Of a stretch of 63,556 nt of DNA, positions 55,649-63,556 are shown one piece after another. Position 1 is the first letter of the stretch. The number at the start of each line of letters is the position of its first letter. The translations under genes and the position numbers were made by a program. The notes beneath the pieces are model-generated. The model searched no databases and was not told where the DNA came from. It saw nothing but the letters and a program-made list of their open reading frames with translations. Origin of the DNA: Oceanibaculum indicum P24 (GTDB lineage: Bacteria; Pseudomonadota; Alphaproteobacteria; Oceanibaculales; Oceanibaculaceae); the NCBI RefSeq assembly GCF_000299935.1, contig NZ_AMRL01000022.1:1-63556 (forward strand), in the 5' to 3' direction.

Positions 55649-57658
55649 ATGAAAGCCCTCGACAACCTGAAGGTTTCGACCAAGATTTCCGCGAATTCCG
55701 GTCTGATCCTGCTACTGCTTCTTGCTTGCAGCGGCGTAACAATCTACGGGCTGATGACGGCCAAGGATTATTTCTCGGATTATCGCAACCTGACCGTCCA
55801 GACCGTCAGCGCCGCACAGGTGCAGACCTATATGCAAACCGCCCGCATCGGGGTTACCGGCTTTGTCCTGAACGGCAACAGGCAATCGGCAGGAATGGTT
55901 GCCGAAAACGTGGCGCAAGCCCAGGAGAGCATCCAGCAGATCCTCAACCGGATCGAGGACCCGGCCATCACCGCGCGGATGGAGGGTGCGGCCAGCCAGA
56001 TCCGCTCCTACGGGCAGACTTTCCAGACGCTGCTGCCGATGCAGGAACGCCGGGAACAGCTGACGCAGAAGATGCTGGAACTGGCGGAAAGCGCCAGTGC
56101 GGCGCTGAACGGCATGATGACCGGCCTGCAGCAGGAGTTCAACGCGGACGGCGTGTTCATGGCCAGCCAGGCGATGCGCCAGCTGATGCTGGCGCAAAAC
56201 CAGGCCAACCTGTTCCTGTCGGAGAATGGCAGCAAGCAGGTGGATGCGGTCGCCGAACATCTGGGCAAGCTGAAGGAATCCATGGTCGGGCTGGATGTCA
56301 TGGTGTCCAGCACCGAAGGCCGCCAGCATTTCGACGCGCTGAGCGCGGCCATCCCCCAATATGAGGCGGCCTTCAGCGAAGTCGTCGGCGTCACCTTGCG
56401 GCGCAACGCCACCATCGCCCACCGGCTGGATCGCATGGGCCCGCAGATCGCCAGCGATCTCGACCAGATCAAGGATGACAATGCCGCCCAGATGCGCACC
56501 ATCGGCGCGGCCGCCCTTGCCGCGATCGACAACTCCTTCATCGTCGGCGCGGGCGTTTCCGCCTTTGCCCTGCTCGTCGGCATCGCCCTGTCGCTGCTGA
56601 TCGGGCGCGGCATCGCCCGGCCCATCGTCGGCATGACGCAGGCCATGACAGCCCTGGCCGCCGGCGACAAGGAAAGCGAGATTCCCGCCCAGAACCGCAA
56701 GGACGAGGTCGGCCAGATGGCTGGCGCCGTCCAGGTGTTCAAGGAGAACATGATCCGCGCCGACGAGATGGCGGCCCAGCAGGCCGCCGAGCAGCAGGCA
56801 CGGGAGAGGCGCGCCAAGGCCATCGAGCAGATGACCCAGGATTTCGATGCCGCCGTCGCCGGGGTTCTGGCCCAGGTCGGTGCCGCCACGGCGGAATTGC
56901 AGTCCACCGCCTCCTCCATGTCAGCCACGGCGGAGCAGACCAACCATCAGGCCGGCGCTGTCGCCGCGGCCTCCGAACAGGCCGCCGCCAACGTCCAGAC
57001 CGTCGCCGCCGCCTCGGAGGAACTGTACAGCTCGATCCAGGAGATCGGCCGCCAGGTCAGCCAGTCCTCGACCATCGCCGACAAGGCGAGCAAGGATGCG
57101 CGCAAGACCAACGAGCAGGTTGAGGCCCTGGCCCACGCCGCGCAGAAGATCGGCGAGGTGGTCCGGCTGATCCAGGATATCGCCGAACAGACCAACCTGC
57201 TGGCGCTGAACGCGACCATCGAGGCGGCCCGCGCCGGCGAGGCCGGCAAGGGCTTCGCCGTGGTGGCGTCCGAGGTGAAGTCGCTGGCCACCCAGACCGC
57301 CCGCGCGACTGAGGAGATCGGCCAGCAGATCGGCAGCATCCAGACCGAGACGAGTTCGGCCGTCTCCGCCATCCGCGAGATCGGCCAGACCATCGCGGAG
57401 ATCAACGACATCGCCGCCAATATCGCGGCCGCCGTCGAGGAACAGGGCGCGGCGACGCAGGAAATCTCCCGCAATGTGCAGGAAGCGGCGAAGGGCACGC
57501 AGGAAGTGTCCACCAACATCGTCGGCGTCACCCAGGCCGCGGCCGAAACCGGCCAGGCCGCCGATCAGGTGACCCATTCCGCCGGCAATGTCGCCAGCCA
57601 GTCGGAAGAGCTGCGCCTGGCCGTGGAAAACTTCCTGAAGGGGGTCAGGGCCGCCTGA
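55649..57658 (+). CDS. Methyl-accepting chemotaxis protein
   Basis: Transmembrane chemoreceptor, 669 residues. A first membrane helix (about 17-35) leads to a periplasmic all-helical sensor of about 255 residues (36-290, long amphipathic repeats, no Cache or PAS signature, so probably a helical-bundle type). A second membrane helix (about 295-315), a HAMP domain (about 316-370) and the signalling coiled coil follow. Its conserved tip is [24 protein letters not shown] (residues near 525). No C-terminal CheR-binding pentapeptide is visible. It relays a signal to CheA. Stand-alone gene; no che genes in view. Confidence 0.95.
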   Translation: MKALDNLKVSTKISANSGLILLLLLACSGVTIYGLMTAKDYFSDYRNLTVQTVSAAQVQTYMQTARIGVTGFVLNGNRQSAGMVAENVAQAQESIQQILNRIEDPAITARMEGAASQIRSYGQTFQTLLPMQERREQLTQKMLELAESASAALNGMMTGLQQEFNADGVFMASQAMRQLMLAQNQANLFLSENGSKQVDAVAEHLGKLKESMVGLDVMVSSTEGRQHFDALSAAIPQYEAAFSEVVGVTLRRNATIAHRLDRMGPQIASDLDQIKDDNAAQMRTIGAAALAAIDNSFIVGAGVSAFALLVGIALSLLIGRGIARPIVGMTQAMTALAAGDKESEIPAQNRKDEVGQMAGAVQVFKENMIRADEMAAQQAAEQQARERRAKAIEQMTQDFDAAVAGVLAQVGAATAELQSTASSMSATAEQTNHQAGAVAAASEQAAANVQTVAAASEELYSSIQEIGRQVSQSSTIADKASKDARKTNEQVEALAHAAQKIGEVVRLIQDIAEQTNLLALNATIEAARAGEAGKGFAVVASEVKSLATQTARATEEIGQQIGSIQTETSSAVSAIREIGQTIAEINDIAANIAAAVEEQGAATQEISRNVQEAAKGTQEVSTNIVGVTQAAAETGQAADQVTHSAGNVASQSEELRLAVENFLKGVRAA

Positions 57659-57679
57659 ACGGGCTGCCCCCGCAAACAG

Positions 57680-57707
57680 AAAAAGGCGCCGTCACCGGCG
57701 CCTTTTT
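57680..57707. terminator. Bidirectional terminator between receptor and aminotransferase genes
   Basis: Symmetric AAAAAGGCGCC / GGCGCCTTTTT with a 6-base loop. The A run and the T run let it work for the receptor gene on the plus strand and for the aminotransferase gene on the minus strand. Confidence 0.9.
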
Positions 57708-57711
57708 CATA

Positions 57712-58860
57712 TCAGCTCAGGAAATCGCCGATCCTCTCCGCCGCCTTCGCCACATCCTCCGTGGCGCCGGCATAGGACAGGCGGACAAAGCGGTTGCCCC
57801 GCGCCGGATCGAAATCCATGCCGGGTGTCAGCGCCACCCCGGTCTCGGCCAGTAGCCGGCGGCAGAATTCCGCGCTGTCATTGGTGAAGCGCCCGACATC
57901 GGCATAGATGTAGAAAGCACCGTCGGCCCGCGAGAACTCCGTGATGCCGGCCTTCGGCAGCGCCTCCAGCAGGATGTCCCGGTTGCGCCGGTAATTGGCA
58001 ACCAGCGCGTCCAGCTCCTCCGTGCAGTCGAACGCCGCCACCGCCGCATGCTGCGACAGGGCGGAGGCGGAGATGAACAGGTTCTGCCCCAGACACTCGA
58101 CCGGCCGGACCATATCCTCCGGCAGCACCAGCCAGCCCAGCCGCCAGCCGGTCATCGAGAAATATTTCGAGAAGCTGTTCACCACCACGGCACTGGCGGA
58201 GCTGGCCAGCGCGGTTGCCGCCCGCGCCTCGAACTCGATGCCGTGATAGATCTCGTCGGAGATCAGCCGGATGCCCTGCTCGTCGCAATAACGGGAAATC
58301 TCCGCCAGCCCCTCGGATGACACGATGCTGCCGGTCGGGTTGGCGGGGCTGGCCAGGATCAGCCCGTCGATGCGGCCCTTCTCCTGCATTTCTCGCAGCA
58401 GCGGCACTGTCGGCTGGTAGGCGCTGTCCGGCCCGGTCGGGATTTCCACCGGCTCCAGCCCCAGCGCCACCAGGATGTTGCGGTAGGCGGGATAGCCGGG
58501 GGCGGCCAGCGCCACCCGGTCGCCCGGCTCGAACGCTGCCAGGAAGGACAGGATGAAGCCGCCGGAGGAACCAGGCGTGACAACGATGCGCGCCGGATCG
58601 ACAGAGACGCCATAGCGCGCCCGGTAATGCTCGGCCAGCCTTTCGCGCAGGGGCAGGATACCGAAAGCATCGGTATAGCCCAGCAGCTCGCTGTCGATGG
58701 CGCGCTTGGCCGCTTCCAGCACTTTGGACGGTGCCCCGGTCGAGGGCTGACCGATTTCCAGATGCAGCACATCGGCGCCGGTGGCCGCGCGCTCATTGGC
58801 GGCGCGCATCACATCCATGACGATAAAGCCGGGAATCCGCCCCCGCTTGGCGATCTTCAT
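57712..58860 (-). CDS. PLP-dependent class I/II aminotransferase
   Basis: Fold-type I aminotransferase, 382 residues. The PLP lysine is in NSFSKYFSMTGWRLG. ASPANPTGS supplies the cofactor-contacting Asn, YHGIEF follows SDEI, and the C-terminal Arg is in GNRFVRLSYAG. It belongs to the aspartate-aminotransferase-like group; the substrate is uncertain. ATG 58860 follows AAGGAACAGCGT; the longer frame adds 32 codons with no conserved character. The gene reads toward the bidirectional terminator. Confidence 0.93.
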   Translation of the reverse strand: MKIAKRGRIPGFIVMDVMRAANERAATGADVLHLEIGQPSTGAPSKVLEAAKRAIDSELLGYTDAFGILPLRERLAEHYRARYGVSVDPARIVVTPGSSGGFILSFLAAFEPGDRVALAAPGYPAYRNILVALGLEPVEIPTGPDSAYQPTVPLLREMQEKGRIDGLILASPANPTGSIVSSEGLAEISRYCDEQGIRLISDEIYHGIEFEARAATALASSASAVVVNSFSKYFSMTGWRLGWLVLPEDMVRPVECLGQNLFISASALSQHAAVAAFDCTEELDALVANYRRNRDILLEALPKAGITEFSRADGAFYIYADVGRFTNDSAEFCRRLLAETGVALTPGMDFDPARGNRFVRLSYAGATEDVAKAAERIGDFLS

Positions 58861-58901
58861 ACGCTGTTCCTTGTTCTTACGATCGGTACGCTTCGAATCC
58901 G

Positions 58902-60494
58902 TCAGCCGCCGCTGGCGGCAAGCCCATAGCCACGCGGATCGGTGGCACGGATGCATTGCGGGTTACCCGGCAGGCCCTGCGGACAATGCGCCGCCTGCAC
59001 CCGGCCGAAATGCCGCCCCTCTTCCAGCCGGTAGCCGCGCGCGGCAAGGTCGGCACGCACCGCCTCCGGCAGGGTCTTCTCATACCAGAGCGTATGGGCG
59101 GTGCCGCCCAGATGCAGACGCGGTACGGCGACCGCCTGATCCAGCGGCATTTCCGCCTGGACCGCATCCAGCGTTACGCGGACCAGCGCGCTGGTGGCGG
59201 AGAAGCCGCCGCTGCCGGTGCCGGTGAAATAGACATTCTTGCTGTTCTCGTTGAACACGATCAGCGCATGGCCGACCGGCCCCAGCTGGCCGGCGGGGGC
59301 CGGCGGTGGCGCCACGATGAAGCCGAGGCCCGGCACCTTGCGCAGCGTGCCGAACGGCGTGTTCATGGTGAAGCTGCAGGCCACCATCTGGCCGGCACGG
59401 TCATAGGTGACGATGCCCGCCGCCCCCGGCCCGCCATGCGCCGGCGCGGAAAGCGGCAGCTCCGCCGTGTCCCCGTCAGCCTTGGACCGGTCGTGGCCGC
59501 GCATCGCTGCCTCAGCCTCTTCCTCGCCCAGCGGGCGGACCTTGCCATCGGCGCGAATCTGGTCGGCAACCGCCCGGTGCGCGCGCAGGCTGGCGTCGGC
59601 CAGCAGATGCGGGCGGTCGGCAGGGGCCGCAGCGGCATAGGAACGGCCATCGGTCAGCAGCCGCCACAGGCTGCCAGCAATCGCGCCATTCACCGAATCG
59701 GTGCTGGCCAGCACCACCTTGTGGACGCCGAGTTCCAGCCCGCCATGCGGGCGCCAGCGCGGCACATAGGCCTGCAGCGCCGCTGGCGGCAGGCTGCCGC
59801 CGCTCTGCTCGATGGCGACGGAAAGCTCGCGCGCCATCCGGCCGGTATAGAGGTCGCCGATGCCGGCCTGCCGCAGCCGGCCCAGCGTTGCGCCAAGGTC
59901 GAGCTGGGTCAGCGGGTCGCCTTCGCGAACCAGTCGACCTTGCGTCACGAAATTCTGCCGCATGTCGGGAATCTGTGCGATGGCGCGCCCGGCGAAGGCC
60001 ACATCCTCGGCCAGCGCGCGCGAGACCGGCTCACCGAAACGCGCCAGGCGCTCGGCCGGCAGGATCAGCTGATCGATCGGCAGGCGGCCATAGCGCGCAT
60101 GCAGGGCGAACACGCCGCGTGGCGCCGCCGGGATCGCCACGGCGTTCTGTTCGGTGCCGGAGGCCACAGCCGGAAATTCCAGCGCCTCGCCGACATTGGC
60201 GCGCCGGTCATAGACCGCGCACGCACCGCCGCCGCCAAGCCCGACCGAGGAGGGCAACGTCACCGACAGCGCGAAATAGCCGGCGACCGCCGCATCTGCG
60301 GCCGTGCCGCCCGCCGCCAGCACGTCGCGCGCGACCAGCGCCGCCCTCGGTTCCCCCGATACCGCGCCACCGACGAAGTCCGGCGCGATGAACTGCGTCG
60401 TTTCCTTGCCGCTGCAACCGGCCAGAACGCCCAGAGAGCATGCCAGGCCCATGGCCGCGGCTATCGGACGACGCCAGGCGGTCAGTGACAGCAT
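58902..60494 (-). CDS. Gamma-glutamyltransferase-fold lipoprotein lacking the catalytic Thr
   Basis: 530 residues. A lipobox LAGC (Cys27) marks an outer- or inner-membrane lipoprotein facing the periplasm. The rest follows the gamma-glutamyltransferase fold from VGGAVSGEPRAALVARDVL onward. The autocatalytic Thr at the start of the small subunit (TTH in active enzymes) is replaced: residues 353-365 read HGGPGAAGIVTYD, with Ala358-Ala359-Gly360. The Arg that holds the glutamate carboxylate (RE.AP motif) is also missing; the stretch reads EALEFPAVAS. It should neither self-cleave nor transfer gamma-glutamyl groups. It precedes the aminotransferase gene on the minus strand. Confidence 0.85.
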   Translation of the reverse strand: MLSLTAWRRPIAAAMGLACSLGVLAGCSGKETTQFIAPDFVGGAVSGEPRAALVARDVLAAGGTAADAAVAGYFALSVTLPSSVGLGGGGACAVYDRRANVGEALEFPAVASGTEQNAVAIPAAPRGVFALHARYGRLPIDQLILPAERLARFGEPVSRALAEDVAFAGRAIAQIPDMRQNFVTQGRLVREGDPLTQLDLGATLGRLRQAGIGDLYTGRMARELSVAIEQSGGSLPPAALQAYVPRWRPHGGLELGVHKVVLASTDSVNGAIAGSLWRLLTDGRSYAAAAPADRPHLLADASLRAHRAVADQIRADGKVRPLGEEEAEAAMRGHDRSKADGDTAELPLSAPAHGGPGAAGIVTYDRAGQMVACSFTMNTPFGTLRKVPGLGFIVAPPPAPAGQLGPVGHALIVFNENSKNVYFTGTGSGGFSATSALVRVTLDAVQAEMPLDQAVAVPRLHLGGTAHTLWYEKTLPEAVRADLAARGYRLEEGRHFGRVQAAHCPQGLPGNPQCIRATDPRGYGLAASGG

Positions 60495-60569
60495 AATCTC
60501 GAAAACCTTTCATTGACGGGAGGGACTGCCCCGCTTACTTACCAAGGCGGGGCGAGGAGAGACGCTACA

Positions 60570-61919
60570 GTGCTTCACAAATTCCGCGTTCTGGTCGCCA
60601 TAATCCTGTCGGTCGTCATAGCGGGTTTGCCGCTGCCGGCGGCGGCAGCGGGCATGAGCCTGATTCGCGACACGGAAATCGAAAATACCATCCGCGACTA
60701 TGCGACGCCACTGTTCGCAGCAGCCGGGCTGCAGCCGGACAATATCCGCATCTTCATCGTCAACAGCGACGACATCAATGCCTTCGTTGCCGGTGGTCAG
60801 AACCTGTTCCTAAATACCGGCCTGCTGGTGCGCTCCGACAATCCCAACCAGATCATGGGGGTCATCGCGCACGAAACCGGCCACATTGCCGGCGGTCACC
60901 TGGCCCGGCTGCAGGACGAGTTGCGCCGCGCCAGCATCGCGCAGATCCTGTCGATGGTGCTGGGCGCCGTCGCCGTCGCCGCGTCCGGCCAGGGCGAGGC
61001 CGGCATGGGCGTCATGGTCGGCGGCTCGGAAATGGCGCGCCGTGTGCTGCTGCAATATAACCGCAACCAGGAACAGGCGGCCGATCAGGCCGGCGTGAAA
61101 TATCTGGATGCCATCGGCCAGTCCAGCCGCGGCATGGTGGAAATCCTGGAAAAGCTGAGCGGCCAGGAAATGCTGCTGGCCAGCCGCCAGTCGCCCTATG
61201 TGCGCAGCCATCCGCTGACCAGCGAACGCATGACCTTCGTGCGCAACCACATGGCCAATTCGCCCTACGCCGATGCGCCGCCGCCCGAGGGCTTCCCGAT
61301 GCGCCACAAGCGCATGGTGGCGAAGCTGCATGGTTTCATGCATCCGCCCGGCCGGACGCTGATGGAATATCCGGAAAGCGACACCAGCCTGCCGGCGCGC
61401 TATGCGCGGGCCATCGCCTATTACCGCATCCCGGACCTGAACCGCGCCGTGCCCGCCATCGACGCGCTGATCGCCGAGCATCCCGACGATCCCTATTTCC
61501 ATGAGCTGAAAGGCCAGATGCTCTATGAAAATGGCCGCGTCGCCGAGGCGCAGAAGGCCTATGCCGAGGCCATCGAGCGCCTGCCCGACGCGCCGCTGAT
61601 CCGCGCTTCCCATGCCGAGACGCTGCTGGCCCTGAATCAGGAGGAGCCCACCCGCCGGGCGCTGGCGGAACTGCAGCAATCAGTACGCCAGCAGCCGGAA
61701 AACAGCCGCGCCTGGCGTCAGCTCGCCATCGCCCATGGCCGGTTGGGCGATACCGGCCTTGCCGCCCTGGCGCTCGCCGAGGAGGCGCTGCTGACCGGCC
61801 AGCGCCAGACCGCGCGGCAGCAGGCGCGCCGCGCCCAGGCCCAGCTTCCCGCCGGCTCGCCGGGCTGGCTGCGCGCCGAGGATATCGAGACCACGACGCG
61901 GCGCGACGCCGAACGCTGA
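60570..61919 (+). CDS. M48 metalloprotease with TPR repeats, BepA-like
   Basis: Periplasmic zinc protease of 449 residues. A signal peptide (about 1-27, cleavage after AAAAG) is followed by the M48 domain with HETGH at 101-105 (zinc His101 and His105, catalytic Glu102) and the third ligand Glu168 in NRNQEQAADQAG. The C-terminal half (from about 285) has helical TPR-like repeats (NRAVPAIDALIAEHPDDPYF, AEAQKAYAEAIERLP). This is the BepA/YfgC plan, which checks outer-membrane protein assembly. GTG 60570 is used because GAGGAGAGA lies before it and the signal starts there; a longer frame begins with non-signal residues. Confidence 0.93.
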   Translation: MLHKFRVLVAIILSVVIAGLPLPAAAAGMSLIRDTEIENTIRDYATPLFAAAGLQPDNIRIFIVNSDDINAFVAGGQNLFLNTGLLVRSDNPNQIMGVIAHETGHIAGGHLARLQDELRRASIAQILSMVLGAVAVAASGQGEAGMGVMVGGSEMARRVLLQYNRNQEQAADQAGVKYLDAIGQSSRGMVEILEKLSGQEMLLASRQSPYVRSHPLTSERMTFVRNHMANSPYADAPPPEGFPMRHKRMVAKLHGFMHPPGRTLMEYPESDTSLPARYARAIAYYRIPDLNRAVPAIDALIAEHPDDPYFHELKGQMLYENGRVAEAQKAYAEAIERLPDAPLIRASHAETLLALNQEEPTRRALAELQQSVRQQPENSRAWRQLAIAHGRLGDTGLAALALAEEALLTGQRQTARQQARRAQAQLPAGSPGWLRAEDIETTTRRDAER

Positions 61920-62006
61920 GCGTACGCTATCCTGACCGTGGACAGGGCGCCCCCTGCCCCGCATAGTCGGCACGCCGCTTAGGGAAAACAAAAAGGAGAA
62001 AGCCCG

Positions 62007-62822
62007 GTGGGTCGATATACGGCGAACCCTCGTTCAGCCCTCGCTCTGGCCGTGCTGGCACTGGCCGGTGCATTTCTGATGCTGGCAGGCGCCCCCGTCC
62101 GGGCCGATACGCCAAAGGCGGACGCCGCCCCTGCGGCAACCCCGGCACCGGCTGGCTTCGACGCGACGCAGAAGCAGGCCATCGAGCAGATTGTCCGCGA
62201 TTATCTGCTGGCCAACCCGGAAGTGCTGCGCGACGCCCTGATCGAGCTGGGCAGCCGCGAGAAGGCCGCCGCCGAGGATCAGCGCAAGCAGCGCATCGCC
62301 GATCTGCGCGCCGAGTTGGAGCGCGAGCCAGACGATCCCGTGCTCGGCAATCCCGACGGGGCGATCACCATCGTCGAGTTCTTCGATTACCAGTGCGGCT
62401 ACTGCAAGGCGATGAAGCCGGTCATGCAGAACATCCTGGCCAGCGAGAAGGATGTCCGCGTGGTGATGAAGGAATTCCCGATCCTGAGCGCGGTCTCCGT
62501 CACGGCCGCGCGTGCCGCGCTGGCTGCCCGCGAACAGGGCAAGTACCAGGCGATGCACGACCGGCTGATGGGCTATCGCGGCCGGCTGAGCGACGAGGCG
62601 GTGTTCGCCATCGCCGGCGAGGCCGGGCTGGATATCGAGCGGCTGAAGGCAGACATGCAGGCGCCGGCGGTGGCGGCGGTGCTGGAACGCAACCAGCAGC
62701 TGGCCGAGCGTCTGGAGATCAGCGGCACGCCCAGCTTCATCGTCGGCGAGACGCTGGTTCCCGGCGCCGTGAACGAGGAAGGACTGCGCAAGCTGATCGC
62801 CGAAACCCGGGCAAAGCTGTAA
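62007..62822 (+). CDS. DsbA-family thiol oxidoreductase (Com1/ScsC-like)
   Basis: Periplasmic protein of 271 residues. The signal is about 1-33, then a helical N-terminal segment (50-110) of the kind that oligomerises ScsC-like proteins. The thioredoxin fold has the active site DYQCGYCK (Cys130, Cys133) and the cis-Pro loop SGTPSFIV. It may oxidise, reduce or isomerise disulphides, and the CGYC pair occurs in isomerase-type homologues. GTG 62007 follows AAGGAGAAAG. The 87-base gap from the M48 gene allows co-transcription. Confidence 0.93.
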   Translation: MGRYTANPRSALALAVLALAGAFLMLAGAPVRADTPKADAAPAATPAPAGFDATQKQAIEQIVRDYLLANPEVLRDALIELGSREKAAAEDQRKQRIADLRAELEREPDDPVLGNPDGAITIVEFFDYQCGYCKAMKPVMQNILASEKDVRVVMKEFPILSAVSVTAARAALAAREQGKYQAMHDRLMGYRGRLSDEAVFAIAGEAGLDIERLKADMQAPAVAAVLERNQQLAERLEISGTPSFIVGETLVPGAVNEEGLRKLIAETRAKL

Positions 62823-62906
62823 GGCAGTTAGTGCACCTCCGTTGCCTCTGGCGACGGGCATGCTATAAACGCGTCAATTCTGAAACAGCCGAGAGCAGCC
62901 GCGCGC

Positions 62907-63362
62907 GTGACCGACCGCCCCGAGATCATGATTCTGAACGGACCGAACCTCAACATGCTGGGGGTTCGCGAACCGGCGATCTATGGCCGCGAGACGTTGG
63001 GCGATATCGAGGATGCCTGCCGGGCCATGGCCGAGGATCTGGGCCTCGGCATCGATTTCCGGCAGTCCAACCACGAGGGCGAGCTGGTCTCCTGGATTCA
63101 CGAGGCGCGCGACAGTGCGGACGGCATCGTCATCAATGCCGGTGCCTATACCCACACCTCGGTTGCTATCCTGGATGCGCTGACCCTGGCCGAACTGCCG
63201 GTCATCGAGGTGCATCTGTCCAACATCTACAAGCGCGAGAGCTTTCGCCATCATTCCTACATTTCGCCGGTGGCGCAGGGTGTCCTGTGCGGCTTCGGCG
63301 GTCAGGGCTATGTCCTGGCGTTGCAGGCGATGGCGCGTATCATCGGCCAAACGGACGAGTAA
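62907..63362 (+). CDS. aroQ: Type II 3-dehydroquinate dehydratase
   Basis: Shikimate-pathway enzyme, 151 residues, the normal length. Family motifs [17 protein letters not shown] (catalytic Tyr in the flexible lid), [16 protein letters not shown] and [17 protein letters not shown] (catalytic His) are complete. Forms a dodecamer in the cytoplasm. GTG 62907 is the start. One base separates its stop from accB, a gene order (aroQ-accB-accC) found in many alphaproteobacteria. Confidence 0.97.
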   Translation: MTDRPEIMILNGPNLNMLGVREPAIYGRETLGDIEDACRAMAEDLGLGIDFRQSNHEGELVSWIHEARDSADGIVINAGAYTHTSVAILDALTLAELPVIEVHLSNIYKRESFRHHSYISPVAQGVLCGFGGQGYVLALQAMARIIGQTDE

Positions 63363-63556
63363 ATGTCTAAGGAAAACGAGAAGATCGACGCGGCGATGAT
63401 CCGCGAAATGGCCGCCCTGCTGAACGAGACCGGGCTGGGCGAGATCGAGTACGAAACCGGCGAGGTGCGCATCCGCGTGGCCAAGCCGGGGGCTGCGGCA
63501 ATGACCGCGATTGCCGCGCCCGCGCCGGTCGCCCCGACCGCTGCGGCGGCACCGGC
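63363..63556 (+). CDS. accB: Biotin carboxyl carrier protein of acetyl-CoA carboxylase, 5' part
   Basis: First 64 codons of accB, cut by the window edge. The N-terminal helix IDAAMIREMAALLNETGLGEIEYETGEVRIRV is followed by the Ala/Pro-rich linker. The biotinyl domain lies beyond the window. Its ATG begins directly after the aroQ TAA. Confidence 0.92.
   Translation, partial: MSKENEKIDAAMIREMAALLNETGLGEIEYETGEVRIRVAKPGAAAMTAIAAPAPVAPTAAAAP

Overview
The window is GC-rich, densely coded DNA, most likely from an alphaproteobacterium of the Rhodospirillales type. The evidence is a free-standing F1 operon (atpHAGDC with no F0 genes) behind priA, the run rne / amidase / PBP1A / prfB, the run M48 protease / dsbA-like / aroQ / accB, and an RNase E ending in a GWW tail. 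The taxonomic placement is an inference from gene order and composition. No rRNA, tRNA or CRISPR array was seen.

Layout. 1-6.9 kb: 3' part of priA, then atpHAGDC and a strong terminator. 7.1-8.6 kb: a ferritin-like diiron protein and a DUF3237 protein. 8.7-22.2 kb: eleven minus-strand genes forming one probable catabolic operon for a CoA-activated carboxylic acid. They encode an OB-fold protein, a Cys-less thiolase homologue, an NDP-forming acyl-CoA synthetase, a MaoC hydratase, an enoyl-CoA hydratase, an MFE-2-like SDR, a TAXI-TRAP transporter and three acyl-CoA dehydrogenases. A divergent IclR regulator starts at 22.5 kb. 23.3-25.9 kb: nitronate monooxygenase-like protein and a zinc alcohol dehydrogenase. 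25.9-28.0 kb: an AT-richer island with an AbiEi/AbiEii type IV toxin-antitoxin pair preceded by two related, perfect 45-bp palindromes. 28.1-32.4 kb: cupin-like protein, Ca/Na exchanger, two PAS_5 proteins and an aldo/keto reductase. 32.5-43.3 kb: a sugar-acid region with an IlvD/Edd dehydratase close to XylD, a DenD-like dehydrogenase, an orphan lower-GC gene, a sugar-type ABC importer, an SDR and an aldehyde dehydrogenase. 43.4-46.9 kb: a PhnDCEE-type ABC importer on the minus strand, bracketed by two similar terminator-like repeats. 47.1-52.2 kb: prfB with a programmed +1 frameshift, PBP1A and an AMIN/Amidase_3 protein. 52.7-57.7 kb: rne, after a leader of several hundred bases, and a chemotaxis receptor. 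57.7-60.5 kb: aminotransferase and a GGT-fold lipoprotein lacking the catalytic Thr. 60.6-63.6 kb: BepA-like protease, DsbA-family protein, aroQ and the start of accB.

How the genes work together. The 8.7-22.2 kb cluster reads as import (TRAP), CoA activation (synthetase), dehydrogenation (three ACADs, two of them looking like a catalytic/non-catalytic pair), hydration, oxidation and C-C cleavage. The last step is probably by an aldolase-like thiolase homologue with its OB-fold partner. The 32.5-43.3 kb region reads as import and non-phosphorylative oxidation of a sugar acid.

The best candidates for something new are the twin palindromes at AbiE, where one palindrome covers both the promoter and the Shine-Dalgarno of the antitoxin gene. 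Others are the paired-ACAD plus Cys-less thiolase module, the GGT-like lipoprotein without its nucleophile, and the duplicated terminator around the phn cassette. Three families of intergenic palindromic repeats occur, mostly in accessory stretches.
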